Shown: positions 1 through 9,412, numbered from the stretch's first letter. The stretch is 64,000 nucleotides of DNA from Streptococcus sp. WB01_FAA12 (GCF_012843315.1 NZ_JABAEX010000002.1:111697-175696); one strand, 5' to 3'. Notes: generated by a model from the letters alone, not told the origin. Program-made: numbers and translations.

Positions 1-1
1 T

Positions 2-646
2 AAACCAACCATTTCCTTCCATGTTGATGCGGTTCAGGCACTTGCCAAGATTCCGACTGAAAAGTATCTGACAGAACGGGTGGATTTTGCAACCTTCTCA
101 AGTCATAAGTTTCATGGTGTCAGAGGTGTTGGCTTTGTCTATATCAAGTCTGGTAAGAAAATTACGCCTCTGTTGACTGGTGGTGGTCAGGAGCGAGACT
201 ATCGTTCGACAACTGAAAATGTGGCAGGGATTGCAGCGACAGCCAAGGCCCTCCGTTTGTCTATGGAAAAGTTAGCTATCTTTGCTAGTAAGACAGGACA
301 GATGAAATCAGTTACTCGCCAAGCGCTTCTGGACTATCCAGATATTTTCGTCTTTTCAGATGAGGAAGACTTTGCACCTCATATCCTGACTTTTGGAATC
401 AAAGGTGTTCGTGGTGAAGTCATCGTCCATGCCTTTGAAGACTACGATATTTTCATTTCAACGACCTCTGCTTGTTCTTCCAAGGCTGGAAAACCTGCAG
501 GCACCTTGATTGCAATGGGAGTAGATAAAGATAAGGCCCAGTCAGCTGTGCGTTTAAGCCTAGACCTTGAAAATGATATGAGTCAGGTCGAGCAATTCTT
601 GACCAAGCTAAAATTAATTTACAATCAAACTAGAAAAGTAAGATAG
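2..646 (+). CDS. Cysteine desulfurase (NifS/IscS family), 5' end missing
   Basis: This PLP enzyme would convert cysteine to alanine and hand persulfide sulfur to acceptors; beside thiI the likely acceptor is ThiI for 4-thiouridine in tRNA. The frame is open from base 2 ([13 protein letters not shown]...), so the gene starts before the window and 214 C-terminal residues are visible. The PLP-binding lysine is in SSHKFHG (Lys codon 107-109) and the persulfide cysteine in [11 protein letters not shown] (TGT at 473-475). The stop lies 8 nt before the thiI start, so the two are translationally linked. Family and role are firm; the N-terminal third cannot be assessed. Confidence 0.93.
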   Translation, partial: KPTISFHVDAVQALAKIPTEKYLTERVDFATFSSHKFHGVRGVGFVYIKSGKKITPLLTGGGQERDYRSTTENVAGIAATAKALRLSMEKLAIFASKTGQMKSVTRQALLDYPDIFVFSDEEDFAPHILTFGIKGVRGEVIVHAFEDYDIFISTTSACSSKAGKPAGTLIAMGVDKDKAQSAVRLSLDLENDMSQVEQFLTKLKLIYNQTRKVR

Positions 647-654
647 GAGCATTT

Positions 655-1869
655 ATGCAGTATTCAGAAATTATGATTCGCTACGGAGAGTTGTCAACCA
701 AGGGCAAAAATCGTATGCGGTTCATCAATAAACTTCGCAATAACATTTCAGACGTTTTGTCCATCTATCCCCAAGTTAAGGTAACCGCTGATCGCGACCG
801 TGCCCACGTTTACCTCAATGGAGCCGATTACACAGCAGTTGCAGAATCACTTAAACAAGTCTTCGGGATTCAAAACTTTTCTCCCGTTTATAAGGTCGAA
901 AAATCTGTTGCGACGCTTAAGGCTGCTGTCCAAGAGATTATGCAGGACATCTACAAGGAAGGCATGACCTTTAAGATTTCTAGTAAGCGTAGCGACCACA
1001 ACTTTGAACTCGACAGCCGTGAACTCAACCAAACGCTTGGTGGAGCTGTTTTCGACGTAATTCCTACTATTCAAGCCCAGATGAAAAATCCTGATATCAC
1101 TCTTCAAGTGGAGATTCGTGAGGAAGCTGCCTATCTTTCCTATGAGACCATTCGTGGAGCAGGTGGTTTACCAGTGGGTACTTCTGGTAAGGGGATGCTC
1201 ATGTTGTCAGGAGGGATTGACTCACCTGTAGCAGGTTATCTAGCTCTTAAACGTGGGGTAGATATTGAGGCCGTTCACTTTGCTAGCCCACCATATACTA
1301 GCCCTGGCGCTCTCAAAAAAGCCCAAGATTTGACCCGTAAATTGACCAAGTTTGGTGGCAATATCCAGTTTATCGAAGTGCCTTTTACTGAGATTCAAGA
1401 AGAAATCAAGGCCAAGGCGCCAGAAGCCTACCTCATGACCTTGACGCGTCGCTTTATGATGCGGATTACTGACCGTATCCGTGAGGTGAGAAAGGGTCTG
1501 GTCATTATCAATGGGGAGAGTCTAGGTCAAGTAGCGAGCCAGACCTTGGAAAGTATGCAGGCTATCAACGCTGTGACCAACACTCCCATCATTCGTCCCG
1601 TGGTTACTATGGACAAGTTGGAAATCATTGACATCGCGCAGGAAATCGATACCTTTGAAATTTCAATCCAGCCTTTTGAAGATTGCTGTACTATTTTTGC
1701 ACCTGACCGTCCTAAGACCAATCCTAAGATAGAGAATGCAGAGCAGTATGAAAAACGCATGGATGTTGAAGGCTTGGTTGAGCGAGCAGTGGCTGGTATC
1801 ATGATCACTGAGATTACACCTCAGGCTGAAAAAGATGCTGTCGATGAGTTAATTGACAATCTCCTCTAA
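655..1869 (+). CDS. thiI: tRNA 4-thiouridine synthase ThiI
   Basis: ThiI adenylates and thiolates U8 of tRNAs (and in some bacteria feeds sulfur to thiazole synthesis) using persulfide from the neighbouring cysteine desulfurase. The 404-residue protein has an N-terminal ferredoxin-like/THUMP RNA-binding part (about residues 1-165) and a PP-loop ATPase domain with the SGGIDS motif at residues 185-190. No C-terminal rhodanese domain follows, as is usual in Firmicutes ThiI, and the protein ends in a short acidic tail. ATG start with GGAGC-like ribosome site 8 nt after the desulfurase stop. A hairpin with T-run at 1904-1952 ends the operon. Confidence 0.97.
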   Translation: MQYSEIMIRYGELSTKGKNRMRFINKLRNNISDVLSIYPQVKVTADRDRAHVYLNGADYTAVAESLKQVFGIQNFSPVYKVEKSVATLKAAVQEIMQDIYKEGMTFKISSKRSDHNFELDSRELNQTLGGAVFDVIPTIQAQMKNPDITLQVEIREEAAYLSYETIRGAGGLPVGTSGKGMLMLSGGIDSPVAGYLALKRGVDIEAVHFASPPYTSPGALKKAQDLTRKLTKFGGNIQFIEVPFTEIQEEIKAKAPEAYLMTLTRRFMMRITDRIREVRKGLVIINGESLGQVASQTLESMQAINAVTNTPIIRPVVTMDKLEIIDIAQEIDTFEISIQPFEDCCTIFAPDRPKTNPKIENAEQYEKRMDVEGLVERAVAGIMITEITPQAEKDAVDELIDNLL

Positions 1870-1903
1870 TCAGAAAATCCAGAAGAATTCAGAAAAACAA
1901 ATG

Positions 1904-1952
1904 AAAAAAGTTAGTTATTTATCCTTTAAATGGACATTAACTGACTTTTTTT
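1904..1952 (+). terminator. Rho-independent terminator of thiI operon
   Basis: AAAAAAGTTAGTTA pairs with TTAACTGACTTTTTTT across a loop of about 19 nt, ending in seven T. Its right arm overlaps the -35 region of the next promoter. Confidence 0.7.
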
Positions 1953-1970
1953 CTATTTTTATGGTATAAT
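1941..1970 (+). promoter_or_regulatory. Promoter of esterase/ATP-grasp operon
   Basis: CTGACT at 1941-1946, 18-nt spacer, extended -10 TGGTATAAT (TATAAT at 1965-1970). Transcription should start near 1977, about 30 nt before the first likely start codon. Confidence 0.7.
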
Positions 1971-2005
1971 AAGATAAAATTTTGAATATAGAGAGTTTTC
2001 TGACA

Positions 2006-2830
2006 ATGAATCATTCCTACTTTTACTTAAAAATGAAAGAACACAAACTCAAGGTTCCTTATACAGGAAAAGAGCGTCGAGTGCGTGTTCTCCTGCCTAA
2101 GGACTACGAGAAAGACACAGACCGTTTTTACCCTGTTGTTTACTTTCACGATGGGCAAAATGTCTTTTACAGCAAGGAGTCCTATATCGGACACTCTTGG
2201 AAGATTATTCCAGCCATTAAGCGAAATCCGGATATCAGTCGCATGATTGTTGTAGCCATTGACAATGATGGTATGGGACGGATGAATGAGTACGCAGCTT
2301 GGAAGTTTCAAGAATCTCCTATTCCAGGGCAGCAGTTTGGCGGTAAAGGTGTGGAGTATTCCGAGTTTGTCATGGAGGTGATCAAGCCTTTTATCGATGA
2401 GACCTACCGTACCAAAGCTGACCGCCAGCATACGGTCATGATTGGATCGTCATTAGGAGGCAATATTACCCAGTTTATCGGACTGGAATACCAAGACCGA
2501 ATTGGTTGTCTGGGTGTCTTTTCATCTGCCAACTGGCTCCACCAAGAAGCCTTTAACCGCTACATCGAGCGTAAGAAACTGTCGCCTGAACAGCGCATTT
2601 TCATCTATGTAGGAACAGAAGAAGCAGACGATACGGACAAGACCCTGATGGCTGGCAATATCAAACAAGCCTATATCGACTCGTCGCTTCGCTATTACCA
2701 TGATTTGATTGCAGGTGGAGTAGACTTGGATAATCTTGTTTTGAAAGTTCAGTCTGGTGCCATCCATAGTGAAATACCTTGGTCGGAAAATTTACCAGAC
2801 TGTCTCCGATTTTTTGCAGAGAAATGGTAA
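2006..2830 (+). CDS. Alpha/beta-hydrolase fold esterase
   Basis: Predicted cytoplasmic serine esterase of the esterase D / enterochelin-esterase-like group (substrate unknown). The start chosen is ATG 2006, with GAGAG about 10 nt upstream; a TTG at 1982 would add eight residues but lacks a ribosome site. The protein of 274 residues shows the oxyanion-side YFHDGQN segment and the nucleophile elbow GSSLGG with Ser149; a late HSEIPW segment probably supplies the catalytic histidine. It is followed 20 nt later by a second esterase and then an ATP-grasp protein, all on one strand with short gaps, suggesting one operon. No signal peptide is seen. Confidence 0.85.
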   Translation: MNHSYFYLKMKEHKLKVPYTGKERRVRVLLPKDYEKDTDRFYPVVYFHDGQNVFYSKESYIGHSWKIIPAIKRNPDISRMIVVAIDNDGMGRMNEYAAWKFQESPIPGQQFGGKGVEYSEFVMEVIKPFIDETYRTKADRQHTVMIGSSLGGNITQFIGLEYQDRIGCLGVFSSANWLHQEAFNRYIERKKLSPEQRIFIYVGTEEADDTDKTLMAGNIKQAYIDSSLRYYHDLIAGGVDLDNLVLKVQSGAIHSEIPWSENLPDCLRFFAEKW

Positions 2831-2850
2831 GTTAAGAAAGGAGAAAGCCA

Positions 2851-3591
2851 ATGCATATTGAAAACCTCAGCCACTGGAGTGGCAATCTTAATCGTGAAAT
2901 GTATCTCAACCGTTATGGGCATGCTGGGATTCCAGTTGTGGTTTTTGCTTCATCTGGTGGCAGTCACAATGAATACTATGATTTTGGTATGATTGATGCC
3001 TGTGCTTCCTTTATCGAAGAAGGTCGTGTTCAATTCTTTACTCTCTCCAGCGTTGACAGTGAGAGCTGGTTGGCCACTTGGAAAAATAATCATGACCAAG
3101 CGGAGATGCATCGAGCTTACGAACGCTATGTGATTGAGGAGGCCATTCCTTTTATCAAGCATAAGACAGGTTGGTTTGATGGCATGATGACTACGGGTTG
3201 CTCGATGGGGGCTTACCATGCACTCAATTTCTTCCTCCAGCATCCAGATGTCTTTACCAAGGTGATTGCTCTCAGCGGTGTTTACGACGCGCGTTTCTTT
3301 GTCGGCGATTACTACAATGACGATGCCATTTATCAAAACTCGCCAGTAGATTATATCTGGAATCAGAATGACGGCTGGTTTATCGATCGTTACCGTCAGG
3401 CGGAGATTGTCGTTTGTACGGGCCTCGGTGCCTGGGAACAAGATGGTCTACCATCTTTCTACAAGCTTAAAGAAGCCTTTGACCAGAAACAAATTCCAGC
3501 CTGGTTTGCTGAATGGGGACACGATGTCGCCCACGACTGGGAATGGTGGCGTAAACAAATGCCCTATTTTCTTGGACACCTGTATCTATAA
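2851..3591 (+). CDS. Second esterase of the alpha/beta-hydrolase superfamily
   Basis: Predicted serine esterase of 246 residues, distinct in sequence from the preceding one. The nucleophile elbow is GCSMGA with Ser118, and the late GHDVAHDW segment probably holds the catalytic His. An AAAGGAGA ribosome site precedes ATG 2851. The stop is directly followed by the AGGAG of the ATP-grasp gene (12 nt between stop and start codon). Two unlike esterases with one ATP-grasp ligase in an operon suggest coupled processing of an acylated or peptide-like metabolite, but that is inference; no substrate can be named. Confidence 0.83.
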   Translation: MHIENLSHWSGNLNREMYLNRYGHAGIPVVVFASSGGSHNEYYDFGMIDACASFIEEGRVQFFTLSSVDSESWLATWKNNHDQAEMHRAYERYVIEEAIPFIKHKTGWFDGMMTTGCSMGAYHALNFFLQHPDVFTKVIALSGVYDARFFVGDYYNDDAIYQNSPVDYIWNQNDGWFIDRYRQAEIVVCTGLGAWEQDGLPSFYKLKEAFDQKQIPAWFAEWGHDVAHDWEWWRKQMPYFLGHLYL

Positions 3592-3603
3592 AAGGAGTTG
3601 CCT

Positions 3604-4770
3604 ATGAATTACCTTGTTATTTCTCCCTACTATCCGCAAAACTTTCAACAGTTTACAATCGAGTTAGCTAATAAAGGCATCACAGTCTTGGGAATTGGTC
3701 AGGAGCCTTACGAACAACTAGATGAGCCTTTGCGCAATAGCCTAACTGAGTATTTCCGTGTGGACAATCTTGAGAATATAGACGAAGTCAAGCGTGCTGT
3801 TGCCTTTCTTTTCTACAAGCATGGTCCTATCGATCGAATCGAGTCACACAATGAATACTGGCTTGAGCTAGACGCAGCACTTAGAGAACAATTCAATGTC
3901 TTTGGTGCCAAACCCGAGGATCTCAAAAAGACGAAATATAAGTCTGAAATGAAGAAACGTTTCAAAAAAGCAGGTGTCCCTGTGGTACCTGGAGCTGTTA
4001 TCCAGACGGAAGCAGATGTGGATAAAGCAGTGAAAGAAATCGGTCTACCAATGATTGCCAAACCTGATAACGGAGTGGGAGCGGCAGCAACCTTTAAGCT
4101 TGAGACAGAAGAAGATGTAAATCACTTCAAGGCTGAATGGGACCATTCTACCGTTTATTTCTTTGAAAAATTTGTCACTTCTAGCGAAATCTGTACCTTT
4201 GACGGACTTGTGGACAAGAATGGCAACATCGTCTTTTCAACGACTTTCGATTATGCCCATACACCACTTGATCTGATCATTTATAAGATGGACAATTCCT
4301 ACTATGTGCTTAAGGATATGGATCCCAAACTACGCAAGTATGGTGAGGCCATAGTCAAAGAATTTGGCATGAAGGAGCGTTTTTTCCATATCGAATTCTT
4401 CCGTGAGGGAGCTGACTATATCGCCATTGAGTACAACAATCGTCCTGCAGGTGGTTTTACCATTGATGTTTATAACTTCGCTCACTCCTTGGATCTCTAC
4501 CGAGGTTATGCAGCTATTGTCGCAGGTGAGGAGTTTCCAACATCAGAGTTTGAACCTCAATACTGTCTAGCTACATCACGTCGTGCTAATGCTAACTATG
4601 TTTATTCAGAAGAGGACCTTCTTGCCAAATACAGCCAGCAATTCAAGGTCAAAAAAATCATGCCAGCAGCCTTTGCAGAGCTACAAGGGGATTACCTTTA
4701 TATGTTGATAACTCCAAGCCGTCAAGAGATGGAGCAGATGATTGCAGATTTTGGTCAACGTCAAGAGTAA
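3604..4770 (+). CDS. ATP-grasp domain protein
   Basis: Predicted ATP-dependent carboxylate-amine/thiol ligase of the ATP-grasp superfamily (CarB/biotin-carboxylase-like fold), 388 residues. Start ATG 3604 has AAAGGAG 6 nt upstream; the TTG at 3598 overlaps that ribosome site and is rejected. Visible landmarks are a pre-ATP-grasp region (residues 1-100), KTKYKSEMKKRF opening the ATP-binding part, IAKPDNGVGAA as the glycine-rich ATP loop, and EYNNRPAGGF as the metal-binding Glu/Asn segment near the C-terminal third. The product is unknown. It is the last gene of the esterase operon and is followed by a terminator. Confidence 0.85.
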   Translation: MNYLVISPYYPQNFQQFTIELANKGITVLGIGQEPYEQLDEPLRNSLTEYFRVDNLENIDEVKRAVAFLFYKHGPIDRIESHNEYWLELDAALREQFNVFGAKPEDLKKTKYKSEMKKRFKKAGVPVVPGAVIQTEADVDKAVKEIGLPMIAKPDNGVGAAATFKLETEEDVNHFKAEWDHSTVYFFEKFVTSSEICTFDGLVDKNGNIVFSTTFDYAHTPLDLIIYKMDNSYYVLKDMDPKLRKYGEAIVKEFGMKERFFHIEFFREGADYIAIEYNNRPAGGFTIDVYNFAHSLDLYRGYAAIVAGEEFPTSEFEPQYCLATSRRANANYVYSEEDLLAKYSQQFKVKKIMPAAFAELQGDYLYMLITPSRQEMEQMIADFGQRQE

Positions 4771-4772
4771 CG

Positions 4773-4810
4773 AAAGGGATGAAAGAAGTTTGACTTCTTT
4801 TGTCCTTTTC
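4773..4810 (+). terminator. Terminator after ATP-grasp gene
   Basis: AAAGGGATGAAAGAAG pairs imperfectly with CTTCTTTTGTCCTTTT around TTTGA, followed by a T-rich run. Confidence 0.7.
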
Positions 4811-4861
4811 TTAAAGATAAGTTAAATAAAGCGTTTTCCAGATATTCTTTTAGAAAATCGG

Positions 4862-4890
4862 TTGCTAAAAGGCCTAAAAATTGATAGAAT
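4862..4890 (+). promoter_or_regulatory. Promoter of aquaglyceroporin gene
   Basis: TTGCTA (4862-4867), 17-nt spacer, TAGAAT (4885-4890), about 38 nt before the start codon. Confidence 0.65.
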
Positions 4891-4927
4891 AAGGATTGTC
4901 TAAAAAAATTTAAGGAGAATCTATCAA

Positions 4928-5797
4928 ATGGATTTTACATGGGCTATTAAATATGCCACTGAATTTTTGGGAACTGCTATTTTGATCATTCTTGGAAATG
5001 GTGCAGTTGCCAACGTTGAACTTAAAGGTACGAAAGGTCACCAAAGTGGCTGGCTCGTTATCGCTGTTGGTTATGGTATGGGGGTTATGATCCCAGCCTT
5101 GATGTTCGGTAACGTTTCTGGTAACCACATCAACCCAGCTTTCACTCTTGGACTTGCTGTTAGCGGGCTTTTCTCTTGGGATCAAGTACCGTTTTACATC
5201 CTTGCGCAAGTTTTGGGGGCAATTTTTGGTCAAGCTTTGGTTGTAGCGACTCACCGTCCTTACTACTTGAAAACAGAAAACCCAAACAATATCTTGGGTA
5301 CCTTCTCAACGATTTCAAGCATCGACCACGGTACAAAAGAATCACGTTTCGCAGCAACGGTTAACGGTTTCCTAAATGAGTTTGTAGGTTCATTTGTTCT
5401 TTTCTTTGCAGCGCTTGGTTTGACTAAAAACTTCTTCGGTGCTGAGGTTCTTCAATACATGAAACAAATGGCTACTCAAGCTGGTCAAACTGTTGACTTA
5501 GGTGAATTGGCAGTAAAAGCTCAAGTAGCACCACACACAGCTGCTGGACTTTCAGTTGCTCACTTGGCACTTGGTTTCCTAGTGATGGCTTTGGTAACTT
5601 CACTTGGTGGACCTACTGGACCTGGTTTGAACCCGGCTCGTGACTTCGGACCACGTCTTCTTCACGAACTCCTTCCAAAATCAGTTCTTGGTCAACACAA
5701 GGGTGATTCAAAATGGTGGTATGCATGGGTTCCGGTTGTAGCTCCAATTGCAGCAGGTATTGCAGCAGTAGCAGTCTTTAAACTACTTTACCTATAA
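4928..5797 (+). CDS. MIP-family aquaglyceroporin
   Basis: Membrane channel for glycerol and/or water. The 289-residue protein has the two half-helix pore motifs, NPA at residues 69-71 (HINPAFT) and NPA at 235-237 (GLNPARDFGP), with six hydrophobic segments around them. The Asp after the second NPA box (NPARD) is the usual mark of glycerol-permeable members. An enlarged loop region (about residues 105-135 and 170-205) gives it the length of the Lactococcus Gla type rather than classic GlpF. It is monocistronic between its own promoter and a strong terminator. Glycerol versus water preference cannot be decided by eye. Confidence 0.92.
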   Translation: MDFTWAIKYATEFLGTAILIILGNGAVANVELKGTKGHQSGWLVIAVGYGMGVMIPALMFGNVSGNHINPAFTLGLAVSGLFSWDQVPFYILAQVLGAIFGQALVVATHRPYYLKTENPNNILGTFSTISSIDHGTKESRFAATVNGFLNEFVGSFVLFFAALGLTKNFFGAEVLQYMKQMATQAGQTVDLGELAVKAQVAPHTAAGLSVAHLALGFLVMALVTSLGGPTGPGLNPARDFGPRLLHELLPKSVLGQHKGDSKWWYAWVPVVAPIAAGIAAVAVFKLLYL

Positions 5798-5804
5798 TAA
5801 AATG

Positions 5805-5828
5805 AAACTGGGGAACCCCAGTTTTTTT
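5805..5828 (+). terminator. Terminator of aquaglyceroporin gene
   Basis: Perfect stem AAACTGGG / CCCAGTTT with GAAC loop followed by T7. Confidence 0.9.
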
Positions 5829-5872
5829 ATCGGAAATTTTTGTAAAAAATTCTAGAATTTAAGTGGAATAGC

Positions 5873-5901
5873 TTGTAAAAAATCCTAAAATCCTTTAAAA
5901 T
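5873..5901 (+). promoter_or_regulatory. Promoter of cppA operon
   Basis: TTGTAA (5873-5878), 17-nt spacer, TAAAAT (5896-5901); GGAGG ribosome site follows at 5911-5915. Confidence 0.6.
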
Positions 5902-5920
5902 AAAAGAGTTGGAGGAAGCT

Positions 5921-6646
5921 ATGAATGCAAATCAAATGATACAAATTATTCCGACTTTGAAGGTCAATAACCGAAAATTAAATGAAAAATTTTACATTGA
6001 AACTCTTGGGATGAAGCCCTTATTAGAAGAATCTGCTTTCCTTTCACTTGGTGACCAATCAGGTATTGAGAAGTTGATTCTCGAAGAGGCTCCCAGTATG
6101 CGAACTCGGCGAGTTGAAGGGCTTAAGAAACTAGCTAGACTCATTGTAAAAGTTAAGAATCCTTCTGAAATTGAGTATCTTCTTTCACAGATGGAGTCTC
6201 TTCCTCGCCTATTTAAAGGAAGCCGTGGTTATGCTTTTGAGATTGTTTCTCCTGAACAGGATGTGATTCTTGTTCATGCGGAAAATGATATAAGAGATTT
6301 GGTTCCACTGGAAACTGTTCCTGAATTTTCTTCAAATACAGGTATAAAATACTTGAGTCAATTTGAAGTTTCCATCGAGGTCCGTCTGCCTGAGGGGACG
6401 GAGAGTTTACTTGATCCCGAAGTAGTAGCTAAGGCAATTAGTTTTATTAAAGGGCAAGGGCCAGATTTGGCTGTTGAAAACAACGTTACTTGGGACTTGT
6501 CTATGCTGAAATTTTTGGTAAAGGATCTAGATTTAACTAGTCTTCGTCAGAAATTTGAAGGCACAGACTATTTTATTCCAAAGTCTGAAAAATTCTTCCT
6601 TGGTAAAGATACCAATAACATCGAATTGTGGTTTGAAGAAGCATGA
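5921..6646 (+). CDS. cppA: CppA family protein (C3-degrading proteinase homologue)
   Basis: CppA was described in streptococci as a protein linked to degradation of complement C3; it has a glyoxalase/dioxygenase-like N-terminal domain and a separate C-terminal domain. Here the start is ATG 5921 with GGAGG six nt upstream (a TTG at 5909 overlaps that site), giving 241 residues. The N-terminal part (IIPTLKVNNRKLNEKFYIETLGMK) has the glyoxalase-like strand-helix start, and the C-terminal part begins near residue 140. No signal peptide or wall anchor is visible, so an extracellular role would need non-classical release. Its last 4 nt overlap the next gene's ATG, implying coupled translation. Confidence 0.9.
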   Translation: MNANQMIQIIPTLKVNNRKLNEKFYIETLGMKPLLEESAFLSLGDQSGIEKLILEEAPSMRTRRVEGLKKLARLIVKVKNPSEIEYLLSQMESLPRLFKGSRGYAFEIVSPEQDVILVHAENDIRDLVPLETVPEFSSNTGIKYLSQFEVSIEVRLPEGTESLLDPEVVAKAISFIKGQGPDLAVENNVTWDLSMLKFLVKDLDLTSLRQKFEGTDYFIPKSEKFFLGKDTNNIELWFEEA

Positions 6647-7578
6647 AGTGGACAAAAATTCTAAGAAAAATAGAAGAACAAATCGAGGCAGGGGTCTATC
6701 CCGGGGCCTCTTTTGCGTATTTTAAGGACGGAGAATGGAGAGAATCCTACCTAGGCTTGAGTGATCCTGAGAAAGGATTAAAAACAGAGTTAGGGTTGGT
6801 CTACGACCTGGCCAGTGTGAGTAAGGTTGTGGGAGTAGGGACAGTCTTTACCTTCTTGTGGCAGCAAGCCAAATTAGATATTGATCGACCAGTGACGGAT
6901 TTTTTAGCTGAATGTGATTATCCAGATATCACTATTCGTCAACTCTTGACCCACGCAACAGACCTGGACCCCTTTATTCAAAATCGGGATCTCTTGACAG
7001 CCCCTGAATTAAAAGAAGCCATGTTTCATCTGAATAGACGTAGTCAGCCTACTTTTCTATATTCGGATGTTCACTTTTTACTCCTGGGCTTTCTTTTGGA
7101 AAAAATCTTTGACCAAGACTTGGATCAGATCATAGAAGAACAAGTTTTGGAACCATGGGGGATGAAGGAAACGATGTTTGGTCCCGTTGAGTTTGCTGTA
7201 CCAACAGTCAGGGGAGTAGAGGCTGGAATCATTCACGATCCCAAAGCCCGTCTATTAGGGAAGCACGCTGGAAGTGCTGGTTTGTTTTCGACTGTTAAGG
7301 ATTTACAGATCTTTCTGGAACATTACTTGAAAGATGAGTTTGCTGCAGATTTGAGCCGAAATTTTTCTCCTTTAGATGATAAGGAGCGTTCCCTAGCCTG
7401 GAATCTGGAGGGGACCTGGCTCGACCATACGGGCTATACAGGTACCTTCATCATGTGGAATAGAGAGAAACAAGAAGCCGCTATCTTTTTATCCAATCGA
7501 ACGTATGAGAAGGATGAGCGTGCCCAGTGGATAATCGATCGAAACCAAGTCATGGATATGATTCGTAGGGTAGAGTAG
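6643..7578 (+). CDS. Beta-lactamase-like serine hydrolase (class C/PBP4* family)
   Basis: Predicted serine hydrolase of the beta-lactamase/D,D-peptidase fold. Motifs seen are SxxK as SVSK (residues 58-61), YxN-like YSD in TFLYSDVHF, and a KTG-equivalent HTG in DHTGYTGTF. The family includes esterases, peptidases and peptidoglycan enzymes; resistance to beta-lactams is not implied. The 311-residue protein lacks a signal peptide. It overlaps cppA by 4 nt and is followed 9 nt later by a DMT transporter, so the three are probably co-transcribed. Confidence 0.87.
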   Translation: MKWTKILRKIEEQIEAGVYPGASFAYFKDGEWRESYLGLSDPEKGLKTELGLVYDLASVSKVVGVGTVFTFLWQQAKLDIDRPVTDFLAECDYPDITIRQLLTHATDLDPFIQNRDLLTAPELKEAMFHLNRRSQPTFLYSDVHFLLLGFLLEKIFDQDLDQIIEEQVLEPWGMKETMFGPVEFAVPTVRGVEAGIIHDPKARLLGKHAGSAGLFSTVKDLQIFLEHYLKDEFAADLSRNFSPLDDKERSLAWNLEGTWLDHTGYTGTFIMWNREKQEAAIFLSNRTYEKDERAQWIIDRNQVMDMIRRVE

Positions 7579-7587
7579 GGAGAAAGC

Positions 7588-8501
7588 ATGTCAAAAGACG
7601 TAAAAGGAACGCTATTTACAGTAGTTGCAGGCATTGCTTGGGGCTTGTCTGGAACCAGTGGCCAATACCTGATGGCACACGGAATTTCCGCTTTAGTCTT
7701 GACCAATCTGCGGCTCATTATTGCAGGATTGGCTCTGGTTTTTTTAACTTATGCGACTTCAAAGGATAAACTCTATGCTTTTTTAAAAGACAGAAAAAGC
7801 CTTTTCTCTCTCTCTTGTTATTTGCCTTGTTTGGACTTTTCTTAAACCAGTTTGCCTATCTTTCTGCCATTCAGGAAACAAATGCTGGAACGGCTACGGT
7901 TCTCCAGTATGTATGTCCCGTTGGAATCTTGATTTATACTTGTATCAAGGACAAGGTGGCACCGACTCTGGCTGAGATTATTTCGATTGGTTTAGCAATC
8001 GGAGGGACTTTTCTTATCGCGACTCATGGGGAACTTGACCAGTTGTCTGTCACACCTGCTGGTCTTTTCTGGGGACTCTTTTCTGCCTTGACCTATGCCC
8101 TTTATATCATTCTTCCTATCACTTTGATTAAGAAATGGGGAAGCATGTTGGTGATTGGTGTGGGCATGGTTATTTCTGGAGTGGTGGCTATTCCCTTCAC
8201 AGGGGTTTTGCAGGCCAGTATACCGACCAGCTTGGATTTTCTTTTTGCATTTGCTGGCATTATCATCATTGGCACGGTCTTTGCCTATACAGCTTTCCTA
8301 AAAGGAGCTAGTATGATAGGCCCTGTTAAGTCCAGTTTATTGGCTTCCATAGAGCCCATCTCTGCTGTTTTCTTTGCCTTTCTGATTATGAAAGAGCAAT
8401 TCTATGCGATTGATTTTGTCGGTATGGCTATGATTTTACTTGCGGTAGCCATCATTTCTTTGAAAGATTTGTTGATAGAAAACAAACGGAAGGTTGAATG
8501 A
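7588..8501 (+). pseudogene. DMT-family (EamA) transporter broken by a TC-repeat frameshift
   Basis: Two reading frames together encode a typical ten-helix EamA permease of about 300 residues. The first frame (7588-7845) gives the N-terminal 73 or so native residues and then runs into a stop; the second (from 7815 to 8501) carries helices 3-10. The break lies in TCTCTCTCTCT at 7805-7815. Removing one TC unit restores a continuous, plausible sequence (KSLFSLLLFALFGLF), so the allele has +2 nt, the typical result of dinucleotide slippage. It may be a dead gene, a phase-variable gene in the off state, or a sequencing error. Start ATG 7588 has GGGAGAAAG upstream. Substrate unknown (amino acids or metabolites in the family). 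Confidence 0.85.
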
Positions 8502-8645
8502 GAAACTAGTTACTCGTAAAAAGTGGTTGGTTTAAATATCCTATCGAAATATTGATTACGGCTAAGGAATCGGAGTGGAATTTTATAAAATTTTAAGTTT
8601 CTTTTCTTACAATAAGCCAATCTTTAACTGCTAGAAGGAGGAGAT

Positions 8646-9404
8646 ATGAAAATTTTACAAAGCATTCACCCAACTAAGCCCCTGCGCTACTTGAGATGGT
8701 TTGACATTCTGATTATTACAGTTTTAATGTTTGGTCAGTTTATCATTCGGTCAACGGAGCTCTTTTTAGCAAGTATGTTTCCGACAGGTCTTTCAACTAC
8801 AATGGATACAGCAAGTAATACTGTCGGCGAGGGAGTAGGCTATTTGAGCAACTTCACCTTGCAAGTGATACTTCTTACCTTGGCCTTGCTTTACCTTTTG
8901 ATTCGGAATTATGATTTCAAACAACTTCCTATTCGTTGGACCTGGTCCCTTCTCTTTTGGGTTCCTTTTATATTTGCCATTGTGGGTTTGTTTGGAGACT
9001 TGGTGACGACACTAACTGGTGAATACAATTACTTAAATCCAGCTCTTTTTGCCCACATAGATCCCATGGAAGTTATACGGAAATTCCTAGCGCTTAGTCC
9101 GATGGCAATTGCCTATGCCTTGTTAAATGGCTTCTATGAAGAGTTTTTCTTTCTAGGGTTGTTGATCTCAGTGAAAGAAAAGCACAAGTGGCGGGTTTTG
9201 TTTTATTCTACCCTCATTCGGATTTCTTTTCACACTTATCAAGGATTGGTGTGGGCACTGGTTATTGGTGTAGTTTATGGTTTATTCTATTATTTTCTAT
9301 ACGAGTATAAGGTTAAAAATCTTTTGCCATTTTTCCTTATGCATGCTCTGGTAGACATGTTTGGTTCTAGCCTCCTGTATCTCTTGATTGCCTGGGGAAG
9401 GTAA
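8646..9404 (+). CDS. CPBP family intramembrane metalloprotease
   Basis: Predicted multi-pass membrane protease of the CAAX/bacteriocin-processing (Abi) family, 252 residues with about seven hydrophobic segments. The conserved motifs are present: EEFFFLG (glutamate pair), SFHTYQG (FxxxH-like) and HALVDMFG (HxxxD/N-like). In streptococci such proteins are linked to bacteriocin self-immunity or peptide processing, but no bacteriocin gene lies beside it here. A GGAGGAG ribosome site precedes ATG 8646. It converges with uraA and shares a bidirectional terminator. Confidence 0.87.
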   Translation: MKILQSIHPTKPLRYLRWFDILIITVLMFGQFIIRSTELFLASMFPTGLSTTMDTASNTVGEGVGYLSNFTLQVILLTLALLYLLIRNYDFKQLPIRWTWSLLFWVPFIFAIVGLFGDLVTTLTGEYNYLNPALFAHIDPMEVIRKFLALSPMAIAYALLNGFYEEFFFLGLLISVKEKHKWRVLFYSTLIRISFHTYQGLVWALVIGVVYGLFYYFLYEYKVKNLLPFFLMHALVDMFGSSLLYLLIAWGR

Positions 9405-9412
9405 GAATCAGA

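Noticed and set aside
3368..3607. Plus-strand open frame inside the second esterase gene
   Set aside because: Fully contained in another frame of a recognisable gene, with no own signals.
8502..8645. Possible RNA or small gene before the CPBP protease
   Set aside because: No open frame with a ribosome site, and no stable hairpin seen in these 144 nt.
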